From Sphingomonadaceae bacterium (GTDB taxonomy: Bacteria > Pseudomonadota > Alphaproteobacteria > Sphingomonadales > Sphingomonadaceae): a stretch of 64,000 bases of DNA. Within the stretch, counting starts at the first letter, position 1. Each line of letters begins with the position of its first letter. A model generated the notes under the pieces. That model was not told the origin of the DNA. It ran no database searches and saw only the letters and a program-made list of their open reading frames with translations. Below are positions 45,996 to 54,963 of the stretch, piece after piece. Where the stretch lies: contig JAPZTW010000004.1 in NCBI GenBank assembly GCA_027533105.1, forward strand, positions 191,001-255,000. Direction: 5' to 3'. Position numbers and translations under genes: made by a program.

Positions 45996-46256
45996 ATGCA
46001 AAGCGAGAACCCCCTGTTCGCCGATCTGGCCAAGCTGCTGGGCAGCGCCGCCGGTACCGTTGCCGGCATGAGCCGCGAAGCCCGCGAAAGCGCGCGCGAG
46101 CGCTTCCGCGAGGCGATGGGCGGGCTCGATTTCGTCAGCCGCGAAGAGTTCGACGCGGTGAAAGATATGGCCGCCAAGGCCCGGGAAGAAAACGAGAAAC
46201 TGGCCGAGCGGCTGGCCGCGCTCGAAGCCGCGCTCGCCGCCAAGGCGAAAAAGTAG
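45996..46256 (+). CDS. ubiK: UbiK-family accessory factor for ubiquinone biosynthesis
   Basis: The 86-aa protein has an N-terminal DLAKLLGSAAGTVAGMSREARESARE and a C-terminal coiled coil EEFDAVKDMAAKAREENEKLAERLAALEAAL, the BMFP/UbiK pattern. UbiK forms trimeric coiled coils that assist ubiquinone hydroxylation enzymes and bind lipids. It lies between tspO and recO, probably in one transcript. Confidence 0.88.
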   Translation: MQSENPLFADLAKLLGSAAGTVAGMSREARESARERFREAMGGLDFVSREEFDAVKDMAAKAREENEKLAERLAALEAALAAKAKK

Positions 46257-46312
46257 GCCCCGCTGCCTTAAGCGCCTTTCCCAAGCTGGTTGCGGGCGGC
46301 TAGACCACCGCC

Positions 46313-46912
46313 ATGCACCTGCGCTCACCCGCAATTGTCTGCGCCGCCCGCTCGCATGGCGAAACGGGGGTGATCCTGCGCGTGCTGACCGAAGAGCATG
46401 GCCTGGTCGCGGCCTACGTTGCGGGCGGGCGGGGGCGCGGCCTGCGGCCGGTGCTGATGCCGGGCAACCTCGTGGAGACCGAACTGCGCGCCCGGCCGGG
46501 TAGCCAGCTGCCCTCGGCCCGGGTCGAACTGGTGACCAGCCGCGGCCCCTGGCTGGGCGAGCCGCTGCCCGCCGCCGCGATCGGCTGGGCCACCACGTTG
46601 GCTGCGGCTGCCCTGCCGGAGCGCCAGCCGTTCCCGGCGCTGTACCAGGCGCTGTCTGCCCTGCTCGATGCGGTCTGCCATGCCCCATCGGCGCGGGGCT
46701 GGCTGCCGGGCATGACCGCTTTCGAGGCGCTGCTGCTGCGCGAGCTGGGCTATGGCGAGGTGGCGCGCGGCGGGGAGGGCGACTGGGCGGCGCAGCTGGC
46801 TGCCTTCGATGTACTGGGGCCGCTGGTGGCGCGCTATCCGCTTGCCGATCGGCGCGGCGATGTTATGGCGGCCCGCGCCATGCTGCGCGAGCGGCTGGGA
46901 CGGATTGCCTGA
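46313..46912 (+). CDS. recO: DNA repair protein RecO
   Basis: RecO helps RecA load at gaps in the RecFOR pathway. The 199-aa protein has the N-terminal OB-fold start [27 protein letters not shown] and the helical C-terminal region [14 protein letters not shown]. It is a little shorter than the usual 230-240 aa. It lies just upstream of leuB, 13 bases away. Confidence 0.92.
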   Translation: MHLRSPAIVCAARSHGETGVILRVLTEEHGLVAAYVAGGRGRGLRPVLMPGNLVETELRARPGSQLPSARVELVTSRGPWLGEPLPAAAIGWATTLAAAALPERQPFPALYQALSALLDAVCHAPSARGWLPGMTAFEALLLRELGYGEVARGGEGDWAAQLAAFDVLGPLVARYPLADRRGDVMAARAMLRERLGRIA

Positions 46913-46925
46913 GGTTGGGGACCCC

Positions 46926-47969
46926 ATGAAGATTGCAGTTTTCGCCGGTGACGGGATCGGACCGGAAGTGACGCACGAAGCCGTGCGGGTGCTCCAGGCG
47001 CTGGACCTGCCGGGCCTTGAACTGGCCGAGGCCGATGTCGGCGGGGTGGCTTACAAGCGCCACGGCCATCCATTGCCGCCGGAAACGCTGGCTGTTGCCC
47101 GCGCCAGCGATGCGATCCTGTTCGGCGCGGTGGGCGATCCCGATTGCGACAACCTGGAACGCCACCTGCGGCCCGAGCAGGCGATCCTGGGCCTGCGCAA
47201 GGAGCTTGGCCTCTTCGCCAACCTGCGCCCGGCCAAGGTCTTTGGCGGCCTTGAGGATTTCTCTGCCCTGCGCCCCGAAGTGGCTGGCGCGATCGATCTC
47301 CTGATCGTGCGCGAGCTCAACGGCGATGTCTATTTCGGCGAGAAGGGCATCCGCACTCTGCCCGATGGCCGCCGCCAGGGCTGGGACATGATGTCCTATG
47401 CCGAGGACGAGGTCCGCCGGATCGCTCATGTCGCCTTCCGCGCCGCCATGACGCGCGGGAACCGGCTTTGCTCGGTCGACAAGGCCAATGTCCTTGAAAC
47501 CTCGCAGGTCTGGCGCGACGTGATGATCGAGGTGGCGCGCGAATACCCGGCGGTCGAACTCACCCACATGTATGTCGACAATGCCGCGATGCAGCTGGTC
47601 CGCAGCCCGGGCCAGTTCGATGTCGTCGTCACCGGCAACCTGTTCGGCGATATCCTGTCGGACCAGGCCAGCATGTGCGTCGGCTCGATCGGCCTGCTCG
47701 CCTCGGCCAGCCTGGGTGAGGGGACGTTTGGCCTCTACGAGCCGATCCACGGTTCCGCCCCCGATATTGCCGGCAAGGGGCTGGCCAATCCGATGGCCAC
47801 GATCCTGTCCGCCGCGATGCTGCTGCGCCACTCGCTGGGGCTGGAAGCCGAGGCGGCGCGGATCGAGGCGGCGGTGGCCAAGGCCCTGGCCGACGGCATC
47901 CGCGGCGGCGATCTGGGCGGCAGCCACGGCACGGCGGCGATTGGCGACGCGGTGCTGGAGCGGCTGTGA
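46926..47969 (+). CDS. leuB: 3-isopropylmalate dehydrogenase
   Basis: LeuB oxidises 3-isopropylmalate in leucine synthesis. The 347-aa enzyme has [53 protein letters not shown] and [17 protein letters not shown]. The Mg2+-binding aspartates and substrate Arg residues are intact. It is cotranscribed with recO and the downstream glycosyltransferase. Length is slightly below the usual 355-360. Confidence 0.97.
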   Translation: MKIAVFAGDGIGPEVTHEAVRVLQALDLPGLELAEADVGGVAYKRHGHPLPPETLAVARASDAILFGAVGDPDCDNLERHLRPEQAILGLRKELGLFANLRPAKVFGGLEDFSALRPEVAGAIDLLIVRELNGDVYFGEKGIRTLPDGRRQGWDMMSYAEDEVRRIAHVAFRAAMTRGNRLCSVDKANVLETSQVWRDVMIEVAREYPAVELTHMYVDNAAMQLVRSPGQFDVVVTGNLFGDILSDQASMCVGSIGLLASASLGEGTFGLYEPIHGSAPDIAGKGLANPMATILSAAMLLRHSLGLEAEAARIEAAVAKALADGIRGGDLGGSHGTAAIGDAVLERL

Positions 47970-47970
47970 C

Positions 47971-49098
47971 ATGACTCTCCAACTGGGCGTCGTCCTGCCG
48001 ACCTACAACGAGCGCAAGAACCTGCGCACCATGATCGAGCGGCTTGATGCCGCGCTGGCCGGGATCGGCTGGGAAGTGATCGTGGTCGATGACAACAGCC
48101 CCGATGGCACGTCGGACGAGGCGCGGGCCATCGCGCAGGAGGATCCGCGCGTGCGGGTGATCCAGCGGATCGGGCGGCGCGGGCTGTCCTCCGCCGCGAT
48201 CGAGGGGATGTGCGCGACGGCCGCACCGGTGGTGGCGGTGATGGACGCCGATCACCAGCACGATCCCGCCCTGCTGCCGCAGATGCTCGCCGCGATCGAA
48301 AGCGGGGACTATGACCTGGCCTATGGCAGCCGCTTTGCCGAAGGGGCCAGCACCGAGGAATGGGGTCGCCCGGACCGGGTCAAGGCCTCCAACATTGCCA
48401 ACCGCATCGCCAATTCGGTGACCGGGGTCGAACTGACCGACCCGATGAGCGGCTATTTCATGCTGCGCACCGCCACGCTGCGCGCCGATGCCCACAGGCT
48501 GTCGGGCGTCGGCTTCAAGATCCTGCTGGATATCCTCGCCACGGTGGAGGAGCCGCTGCGGATCAAGGAACTGCCGATGAACTTCGCCGCGCGGGCCGAA
48601 GGCGAAAGCAAGCTGGACCGCACCGTGGTCTTCGAATTCCTGATCGGGCTTTACGACAAGTGGCTCGGCCGGTTCATTCCCACCCGCTTTGCCCTGTTCG
48701 GCACGGTCGGTGCGCTGGGCGTCTTCGTCCAGCTTGGCGCGCTGTGGGTGATGCTGCACCTCGTCTTCGGGGAGCGGTTCGTTTACGGCAACTGGGACGA
48801 GAGCACGACCTTCAACGTCGCCAACTCGGTCGCCGCGATCGTGGCAATGACCTTCAACTTCGTGCTCAACAACGAGCTGACCTATGCCGACAAGCGGCTG
48901 CGCGGCTTTGGCCCGCTGCTGCGCGGCTGGGCGCAGTTCGCGCTGACCTGTTCGCTGGGCCTGCTGACCAATGTCGGCTCGGCCGCCGTGCTCAAGGAAA
49001 TGGGTTTCCACGACGTGATCGCCGTGATCGTCGGCATCATCCTGGGTTCGGTCTGGAACTTTGCCCTGTCGAGCAAGTTCGTCTGGGGCAAGTACTAG
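47971..49098 (+). CDS. GT2 glycosyltransferase fused to a GtrA membrane domain
   Basis: The 375-aa protein begins with a GT-A domain like dolichol-phosphate mannosyltransferase (LPTYNERKNL, VVDDNSPDGTSDEA, MDADHQHDPALLP with DxD). From about residue 235 it has four TM helices of the GtrA type (RFALFGTVGALGVFVQL, NVANSVAAIVAMTFNFVLNNELTY). Such fusions transfer sugar to polyprenyl phosphate and help move the lipid-linked product. The start 2 bases after leuB suggests cotranscription. Confidence 0.9.
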   Translation: MTLQLGVVLPTYNERKNLRTMIERLDAALAGIGWEVIVVDDNSPDGTSDEARAIAQEDPRVRVIQRIGRRGLSSAAIEGMCATAAPVVAVMDADHQHDPALLPQMLAAIESGDYDLAYGSRFAEGASTEEWGRPDRVKASNIANRIANSVTGVELTDPMSGYFMLRTATLRADAHRLSGVGFKILLDILATVEEPLRIKELPMNFAARAEGESKLDRTVVFEFLIGLYDKWLGRFIPTRFALFGTVGALGVFVQLGALWVMLHLVFGERFVYGNWDESTTFNVANSVAAIVAMTFNFVLNNELTYADKRLRGFGPLLRGWAQFALTCSLGLLTNVGSAAVLKEMGFHDVIAVIVGIILGSVWNFALSSKFVWGKY

Positions 49099-49652
49099 CC
49101 GGGATTGCGGGCGGCCTTCACCGCCGCCTCGATCACGAAGGCGCAGCCGGCGGCCATGCTTGCGCCGTCCAGCCCCCATTGATCGCGCATTTCGCGCCAG
49201 GCCAGGCCGCTGCACAGCACCTGCAGCGCGGCGGCAACCTGGGTGCGGAGCGGCTCGTCGAGCGGGGCGAGCGCCGCGCCGAAGACCGAGCGGTAATAGT
49301 TCACCCGCGCCTCGCTCAACTGGTTGCGGATCGCGCGGCCTTCGGCACTGGCCATGGTCACTGTCATGGCGGCGGCGTTGCTGTCAAAGGTCTGGAACTG
49401 CTGGGCCAGGCCACCATCAAGCAGCTGCCGCAGGTCCAGGTTCAGCCCCTGCGGCGGTGACAGCAGCTCCCACACCCGCAACCGCAGCGCCTTCTGGTCG
49501 GCATAGCGGCGATAGACCGTGCGGCGCGAGACGCCGGACTGCTCCGCCACGGCATCGTGGGTGATCGGTTCGCCCCGACCCATCAGGTCAAGCAGGGCGC
49601 TGTCGATCCGGGCATCGTTGCTGCGGGCGGGGCTGACAGGAGTGCGGGTCAT
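49095..49652 (-). CDS. TetR-family transcriptional regulator
   Basis: The 185-aa regulator has an N-terminal helix-turn-helix EPITHDAVAEQSGVSRRTVYRRYADQKAL and a variable ligand domain. Its start lies 16 bases from a long palindrome (49668-49710), which it very probably binds, controlling itself and the divergent gene at 49753. The stop overlaps the end of the GT2-GtrA gene. Ligand is unknown. Confidence 0.92.
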   Translation of the reverse strand: MTRTPVSPARSNDARIDSALLDLMGRGEPITHDAVAEQSGVSRRTVYRRYADQKALRLRVWELLSPPQGLNLDLRQLLDGGLAQQFQTFDSNAAAMTVTMASAEGRAIRNQLSEARVNYYRSVFGAALAPLDEPLRTQVAAALQVLCSGLAWREMRDQWGLDGASMAAGCAFVIEAAVKAARNPG

Positions 49653-49667
49653 GCCGCTTCATAGCAC

Positions 49668-49710
49668 TGGCACAAAAAGTGTCAAATATCGCTTGACACA
49701 TTTTGTGCCA
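49668..49710. promoter_or_regulatory. Long TetR-type operator palindrome
   Basis: Arms TGGCACAAAAAGTGTCA and TGACACATTTTGTGCCA (one mismatch) flank AATATCGCT. The second arm begins TTGACA and may serve as the -35 box of the plus-strand gene at 49753. It lies between the TetR gene and that divergent gene. Confidence 0.85.
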
Positions 49711-49752
49711 AAACGCACTGGCGTGCTATCAGGACGAATTAAGGAGCGACTC

Positions 49753-50232
49753 ATGCTGTTTCACCTCTCGATCGATGCGGGCGATCCCCAACGGGTTGCC
49801 GCCGTGCTGGCCGAACTGTTCGGGGATGGGGCAATCACCCCGTTTCCGCCGGTGGCCGAAGGCAGCTGGCTGGCCATGGCTGGCGACGATCGCAACACCA
49901 TGGTCGAGGTCTATCCGCGCGGCACCGAACTGCATGAGGCGGCAGGCGGCGACGATGCGATCGGGATCATCCGCGATGCCAGCCCCCGCCGTAGCGCGAC
50001 CCACTTCGCCATGGCCTCGCGCCTGACGCAGGAGGCGATCCTGGCGATTGCCGCGCGTGAGGGCTGGCCCGCCAAGTACTGCAACCGCGGCGGCATGTTC
50101 GGCGTGATCGAACTGTGGATCGAGGGCGACCGGATGGTCGAGGTGCTGACAGCCGAGATGCAGGCCGAATACCTCGCCGCGATGACGGTTCCGAACTGGC
50201 AGGCGGTGCTGGCGGCCGGTGCTCCGGCCTGA
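49753..50232 (+). CDS. Protein of unknown function, under TetR control
   Basis: The 159-aa soluble protein has MLFHLSIDAGDPQRVAAVLAELFGDGA, then GDDRNTMVEVYPRGTELHE and THFAMASRLTQEAILAIAAREGW, a pattern loosely like glyoxalase/VOC-type folds with paired beta-alpha-beta units. No metal ligands are certain. A GGAG site precedes the ATG at 49753. It is divergent from the TetR gene and shares its operator, so it is the likely regulon member. Confidence 0.7.
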   Translation: MLFHLSIDAGDPQRVAAVLAELFGDGAITPFPPVAEGSWLAMAGDDRNTMVEVYPRGTELHEAAGGDDAIGIIRDASPRRSATHFAMASRLTQEAILAIAAREGWPAKYCNRGGMFGVIELWIEGDRMVEVLTAEMQAEYLAAMTVPNWQAVLAAGAPA

Positions 50233-50241
50233 CGACCAGCC

Positions 50242-51528
50242 TCAGCGCCAGCTTCTGAGCCACATCCAGTATTCGAAACTCGGCCGGCCGCAGCACAGCG
50301 GCCCGGCCGAGAGGATCGGGTAGAAGTGGATGAACATGGCGAGGCTGGCCAGCAGCGTGGTCGGGGCCAGCCAGCGCCAGCGATCCTTGCGCTGCCACAA
50401 GTCATCGAGCGCCAGCGCCAGGCAGACCATCAGGAAGGCGGCGGGCAGCAGGTAGTGGTAATAGAACTGCACCGGCTTGCCCGACAGGGCCCAGAACAGC
50501 AGCGACAGGGCATAGAACCCGGCAAAGACCAGCGCATCGCCGCGCCCGTGGCGGAACCCGGCCCACAGGCACCAGCCCAGCGCCGGAAGGCCCGCCAGCA
50601 TGGTGAAGGGATTGCCGATCAGCAGGATGCCGCGATAGGCGCCGTCGACATCCTGGTACAGGAACCAGATCGCCCGCCAGTTGACGATCCATTCATACCA
50701 GACCGAGCGATAGGGATGGGGTCGGGTCACGCTGTCCTGCAATTGCAGCATATAGGCGTGCCAGCCCAGCGGATCGAACGGGTCGATCGGGTTCTTCGTC
50801 CAGAAGAAGCCCTGCCAGTAAGTCAGCCAATAGACCGCCAGCGGCACCAGGCCGAGCCACAGGCCGGCCTCGACCAGGGTGATCCCGGGTACGGCCCCGC
50901 CATTCCGGCGATAGAGCCCGCGCCAGCCGTGATCGCGCAGCTTGCAGATGAGGAACACCAGCCCCGGCACCAGCAGCAGCGGCGCGATCGACCACTTGGC
51001 CCCCAGCGCCAGCCCCATGGCCACCCCCGCCAGCACCAGCCGCCAGCGGCCCTGGTGGGGCAGCCGCACCGCGCTGGCCGCCAGCCACAGGGCGATCATC
51101 CCGAACAGCACCATGATCATGTCGAGCATCGCGATCCGGCTGATCACGAACCACAGGAAGTTGGTGGCGACCAGGAACATCGCCGCCAGCGTGACCAGCC
51201 GCTTTCCGGTGACGAACCAGACCAGCCGCCCCAGCGCGAACAGCCCGATCGCCCCGGCCAGCGCCGATGGCACCCGCCAGTACAGCGGCTCATCCCCCAG
51301 CCAGCGGATCGCGGCGGCCAGGATCGACTTGGCCAGCAACGGATGTTCGGGATTGAAGCGCGTGCCCTCGTTATAGTGGCGCGCGGCGGTGACGTAGTGC
51401 ACTTCGTCGAAATAGATCTGGCTGGGAATGCCCAGCCGCCACCACAGCAGCGCCAGGAACAGGATCGCGATGGTGGCGCACCAGTCGGCCGGGTCCTGTT
51501 CGGTCGTGAAGCGCGGCGCGGCGGGCAT
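50242..51528 (-). CDS. PMT-family protein O-mannosyltransferase or related GT-C enzyme
   Basis: The 428-aa polytopic enzyme has the GT-C acidic loop motif QIYFDEVHYV and EHPLLAKSILA in the first extracytoplasmic loop, about eleven TM segments, and a second loop with WTKNPIDPFDPLGWHAYMLQL. PMT-like enzymes take mannose from a polyprenyl carrier, linking it functionally to the GT2-GtrA enzyme upstream. Acceptor is unknown. Confidence 0.88.
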   Translation of the reverse strand: MPAAPRFTTEQDPADWCATIAILFLALLWWRLGIPSQIYFDEVHYVTAARHYNEGTRFNPEHPLLAKSILAAAIRWLGDEPLYWRVPSALAGAIGLFALGRLVWFVTGKRLVTLAAMFLVATNFLWFVISRIAMLDMIMVLFGMIALWLAASAVRLPHQGRWRLVLAGVAMGLALGAKWSIAPLLLVPGLVFLICKLRDHGWRGLYRRNGGAVPGITLVEAGLWLGLVPLAVYWLTYWQGFFWTKNPIDPFDPLGWHAYMLQLQDSVTRPHPYRSVWYEWIVNWRAIWFLYQDVDGAYRGILLIGNPFTMLAGLPALGWCLWAGFRHGRGDALVFAGFYALSLLFWALSGKPVQFYYHYLLPAAFLMVCLALALDDLWQRKDRWRWLAPTTLLASLAMFIHFYPILSAGPLCCGRPSFEYWMWLRSWR

Positions 51529-51617
51529 GAGGGGCGATTACCGGGGCGCGGCGGGCGTGGCAATGCTGTTGCAGGGCTCTTGCAGGCGCGCCGCCTGCCG
51601 CTTAGAGCCGCGCAATC

Positions 51618-52823
51618 ATGAAGCGCACCACCGGAACCGACCGTTCGATCACCGCCAAGTGGCGGCCTGCCACCCGCGCCGTGCGCGGCGGCACCTGGCG
51701 CAGCGAGCAGGGGGAGACGAGCGAAGCGCTGTTCCTCACCTCGGGCTTTTCCTACGACAACGCCGAAACCGCCGCCGCGCGGTTCCGGGGCGAAGATCCG
51801 GGGATGACCTATTCGCGGCTCCAGAACCCGACCGTGGCGATGCTGGAAGAACGCATCGCGCTGATGGACGGGGCCGAGGCCTGCCGGGTCCAGGCATCGG
51901 GCATGGCGGCGATGACCGCCGCGTTGTTGTGCCAGCTCAGCCATGGCGATCACGTGGTGGCCGGACGCGCCGCCTTCGGTTCGTGCCGCTGGCTGGTCGA
52001 TCAGCTGTTTCCGCGCTTCGGGATCCAGTCGACCACGATCGACGCGCGCGACAATGCCCAGTGGGAAGCCGCGATCCGGCCCAATACCAAGGTGTTCTTC
52101 TTCGAAACCCCGGCCAACCCGACGATGGACATCGTCGACCTGGAATTCGTCTGCGCCCTGGCGCGCCGCCACGGGATCGTCACCGTGGTCGACAATGCCT
52201 TTGCCACGCCGGCCTTGCAGCGGCCGATCAAATGGGGCGCCGATGTGGTCGCCTATTCGGCCACCAAGCTGATGGATGGGCAGGGCCGGGTGCTGGCCGG
52301 CGCGGTTTCGGGCAGCGCCGAATTCATCAACAACGTATTGCTGCCGTTCCAGCGCAACACGGGTCCGAACCTTGCTCCGTTCAACGCCTGGGTGGTGCTG
52401 AAGGGACTGGAAACGCTGGACCTCAGGGTTCGGCGGCAGAGCGAGAATGCGATCAAGGTCGGCGCGTTTCTCGAACAGCGGGTGCGGCGGATCAACCATC
52501 CGGGCCTGCCCAGCCATCCGCAATACGAGCTGGCGGTGAAGCAGATGGACGCCTGCGGCTCGATCTTCTCGTTCGAAGTCGAGGATCGTGCCCAGGCCCA
52601 CGGCCTGCTCAATGCGCTGCAGCTGATCGATATCTCCAACAACATCGGCGATTCCCGCTCGCTGATGTGCCACAACGCTTCGACCACCCATTACTCGGTC
52701 AGCGCCGAGGCGCGCGAGGAAATGGGCGTGAGCGAAGGCATGCTGCGGCTCAACGTCGGCCTCGAAGATCCCGATGACCTGATCGAGGACCTGGACCAGG
52801 CGCTGAAGGCTGTCGGGCTCTAA
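51618..52823 (+). CDS. metZ: O-succinylhomoserine (or O-acetylhomoserine) sulfhydrylase
   Basis: MetZ makes homocysteine directly from activated homoserine and sulfide, replacing the transsulfuration steps. The 401-aa PLP enzyme has SRLQNPTVAMLEERIALMDGAEA, the Schiff-base Lys in VAYSATKLMDGQGRVLAGA, and ANPTMDIVDL. It matches MetZ more than MetC in length and motif order. The EamA transporter starts 3 bases downstream. Confidence 0.93.
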   Translation: MKRTTGTDRSITAKWRPATRAVRGGTWRSEQGETSEALFLTSGFSYDNAETAAARFRGEDPGMTYSRLQNPTVAMLEERIALMDGAEACRVQASGMAAMTAALLCQLSHGDHVVAGRAAFGSCRWLVDQLFPRFGIQSTTIDARDNAQWEAAIRPNTKVFFFETPANPTMDIVDLEFVCALARRHGIVTVVDNAFATPALQRPIKWGADVVAYSATKLMDGQGRVLAGAVSGSAEFINNVLLPFQRNTGPNLAPFNAWVVLKGLETLDLRVRRQSENAIKVGAFLEQRVRRINHPGLPSHPQYELAVKQMDACGSIFSFEVEDRAQAHGLLNALQLIDISNNIGDSRSLMCHNASTTHYSVSAEAREEMGVSEGMLRLNVGLEDPDDLIEDLDQALKAVGL

Positions 52824-52826
52824 CGC

Positions 52827-53699
52827 TTGAGCACCACCGCGCTGCTGCTGGTGGTGCTGGCGGCGGTTTGCCACGCCACCTGGAACCTTGCCGCCAAGCG
52901 GGCGGCCCATGCCGGCGGGGTCTTCCTGTTCTGGACCACGCTGCTGTCCAGCCTGGTCTTCGCGCCCTGGGCGCTGTGGGTCGTGCTGCAGGACGGCTTT
53001 GTCTGGAGCTGGATCATGCTTGGCGCGATGATCGCTAGCGGGTTCCTGCACCTCGCTTATAGCCACGCGCTCCAGGCGGGATACCGCAAGGCTGATCTGT
53101 CGGTGGTTTATCCGATCGCGCGCGGGACCGGGCCGTTGCTGTCCTCGCTGGGGGCCTTCGTCTTGCTGGCGGAAGTGCCGGGGCCGCTGCGGCTGCTGGG
53201 GCTGGCCGGGGTAGTCGGCGGCATCCTGCTGATCGCCACCGATGGTCGGCTCTCCACCTTCACCCGGCCGGGAGCCATGGCAGGCCTGCGCTGGGGGCTG
53301 CTGACCGGCAGCCTGATCGCGACATACACGCTGGTCGATGGCGCGGCGGTAAAGCTGTTGTTGCTCTCGCCCGTCCTGCTCGATTGGGGGGCTAACGTGG
53401 TGCGCACGCTGCTGCTCACGCCCCATGTGCTGCGCGACCGGCAGGGCAGCATTGCCGTCATGCAGGGCCACTGGGTGAGTGCCTGGACAGTCGCGGTCCT
53501 CGCCCCCTTTGGGTACATTCTGGTGCTCTGGGCCATGCAGCAGGGTGCTCCGCTCAGCGTCGTCGCGCCGATGCGCGAGATGTCGATGATGCTGGTCGCG
53601 CTGCTCGGCATGGTGCTGCTGCGCGAGCCGGTCGGCAAGGCGCGGCTGGCCGGCTGCGCGCTGATGGTGGCGGGGGTAGTGCTGCTCGCGCAGTCATGA
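52827..53699 (+). CDS. EamA-family (drug/metabolite) transporter
   Basis: The 290-aa inner-membrane protein has ten TM segments in two EamA repeats, with VCHATWNLAAKRA near the start. The likely start is TTG at 52827, three bases after the metZ stop; no ATG fits. EamA proteins export amino acids or metabolites. Substrate may be related to homocysteine or methionine, given cotranscription, but this is inference. Confidence 0.88.
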   Translation: MSTTALLLVVLAAVCHATWNLAAKRAAHAGGVFLFWTTLLSSLVFAPWALWVVLQDGFVWSWIMLGAMIASGFLHLAYSHALQAGYRKADLSVVYPIARGTGPLLSSLGAFVLLAEVPGPLRLLGLAGVVGGILLIATDGRLSTFTRPGAMAGLRWGLLTGSLIATYTLVDGAAVKLLLLSPVLLDWGANVVRTLLLTPHVLRDRQGSIAVMQGHWVSAWTVAVLAPFGYILVLWAMQQGAPLSVVAPMREMSMMLVALLGMVLLREPVGKARLAGCALMVAGVVLLAQS

Positions 53700-53737
53700 C
53701 CTTGTCGCCCCGCCGGTCAATCGCTACCTTGCGCCCC

Positions 53738-54136
53738 ATGAAAGAGCTGTTCCAGCACGCCGCCACCACCGACGGGATCACCGTGCGCGTCACGGTGAAT
53801 TTCCTGCCCGAACAGTCGCGGGTGGAAGCCGGCAAGTGGTTCTGGGTCTATCACATCCGGATCGAGAACCACGCCGACCAAGCCGTGCAGCTGCTGACCC
53901 GCCACTGGCAGATCACCGATGGCCGCGGCATGGTCAACTTCGTCGAAGGCGAAGGCGTGGTGGGCGAACAGCCGGTCATCCCGCCCGGTGGCAGCCATGA
54001 CTATGTGTCGGGCTGCCCGCTCGGTACGCCGCATGGCTCGATGGAGGGGTTCTATACCTTCCGCTGCGAGGACGGCTCGCTGATGGAAGCGGCGATCCCG
54101 TTCTTCCCGCTGGCCGCGCCGGCCACGGCGGGCTAG
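53738..54136 (+). CDS. apaG: ApaG domain protein
   Basis: The 132-aa protein has a fibronectin-like beta-sandwich fold typical of ApaG, with FWVYHIRIENHADQAVQLLTRHWQITDG and GEGVVGEQPVIPPGGSHDYVSGCPLGTPHGSMEGFY. ApaG is linked to Co/Mg efflux phenotypes and to pyrophosphate-containing nucleotide metabolism; precise role unknown. Start chosen at the ATG at 53738, near the metZ/EamA operon end. Confidence 0.93.
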   Translation: MKELFQHAATTDGITVRVTVNFLPEQSRVEAGKWFWVYHIRIENHADQAVQLLTRHWQITDGRGMVNFVEGEGVVGEQPVIPPGGSHDYVSGCPLGTPHGSMEGFYTFRCEDGSLMEAAIPFFPLAAPATAG

Positions 54137-54146
54137 GCGCGGGGGC

Positions 54147-54932
54147 ATGAAGCGCACCCATCTGCCGCTCAACGCCCTGCGCGTGTTCGATGCCGCTGCC
54201 CGGCATCTGTCGTTTACCCGCGCGGCGGATGAGCTGGCGGTGACGCCGGCCGCCGTCGGCCAGCAGATCCGCGCGCTGGAAGACCTGCTGGGCGTGGTGC
54301 TGTTCCGCCGCACGCCCAAGGGACTGGAGCTGACCGACGAGGCGACAGCCGGTCTCGAATCGCTGCGCACCGGGTTCCTCCATTTCGAGGATGCGGTCCG
54401 CGCCATGCAGGCCGGGCAATCGAGCCACGTCTATACCATCGCCGCCCCGCGCGAGTTCTTTGCCGCCTGGCTGGCCCCGCGCCTTGCCGCCTTCCGCAAG
54501 GCCAATCCCGAAGTGCGCTTTTCGCTGGTCGCCAACGAGGAAGCCGATTTCACCGAGGCCAATCTCGACCTCGCCGTGCGCTGGGCCGAAGGGCCGGGCG
54601 AGCTGGAAGGCGTGGCCCTGGGCGAACCGGGCCGCGTCACGGTCGGCTCGGGCTGCTGGATTGCCTGGCCGGGCGATGCCAGCCCCGAAGGCGACGATTG
54701 CGAAAGTCCGCCGCTCAGCGTTGGCGATGCCGGCCAGGCGATTGCCGCCGCCGCCGCCGGGATGGGCCAGGCCCGCGTGCCCGCGCTGCTGGCGCAATCC
54801 TGGCGCGATAACGGCCGGATTGCCGAGCTGGGTGAGTTCGTGCCCGGTCGCCACGGCTACTGGCTGGTCGCCCCGCTGCCGCAATGGCGCCAGAAGAAGG
54901 TCAAGGCGCTGGTCGCCTTCCTGACTGCCTGA
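54147..54932 (+). CDS. LysR-family transcriptional regulator (GcvA-like)
   Basis: The 261-aa protein has a LysR helix-turn-helix near residues 20-48 (ARHLSFTRAADELAVTPAAVGQQIRALED) and a substrate-binding domain. At 261 aa it is shorter than the usual 290-310 aa, with a reduced second subdomain. The start of the gene is 10 bases past apaG. It is convergent with the S9 peptidase gene. Target genes are not evident. Confidence 0.9.
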   Translation: MKRTHLPLNALRVFDAAARHLSFTRAADELAVTPAAVGQQIRALEDLLGVVLFRRTPKGLELTDEATAGLESLRTGFLHFEDAVRAMQAGQSSHVYTIAAPREFFAAWLAPRLAAFRKANPEVRFSLVANEEADFTEANLDLAVRWAEGPGELEGVALGEPGRVTVGSGCWIAWPGDASPEGDDCESPPLSVGDAGQAIAAAAAGMGQARVPALLAQSWRDNGRIAELGEFVPGRHGYWLVAPLPQWRQKKVKALVAFLTA

Positions 54933-54963
54933 ACCGGCCCAGTCAGCCGCCTCAATCGCCGCT

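Noticed and set aside
51144..53471. A 775-codon minus-strand frame across metZ and the EamA transporter.
   Set aside because: It spans two well-supported genes on the other strand and has no known domain; it is a high-GC shadow.
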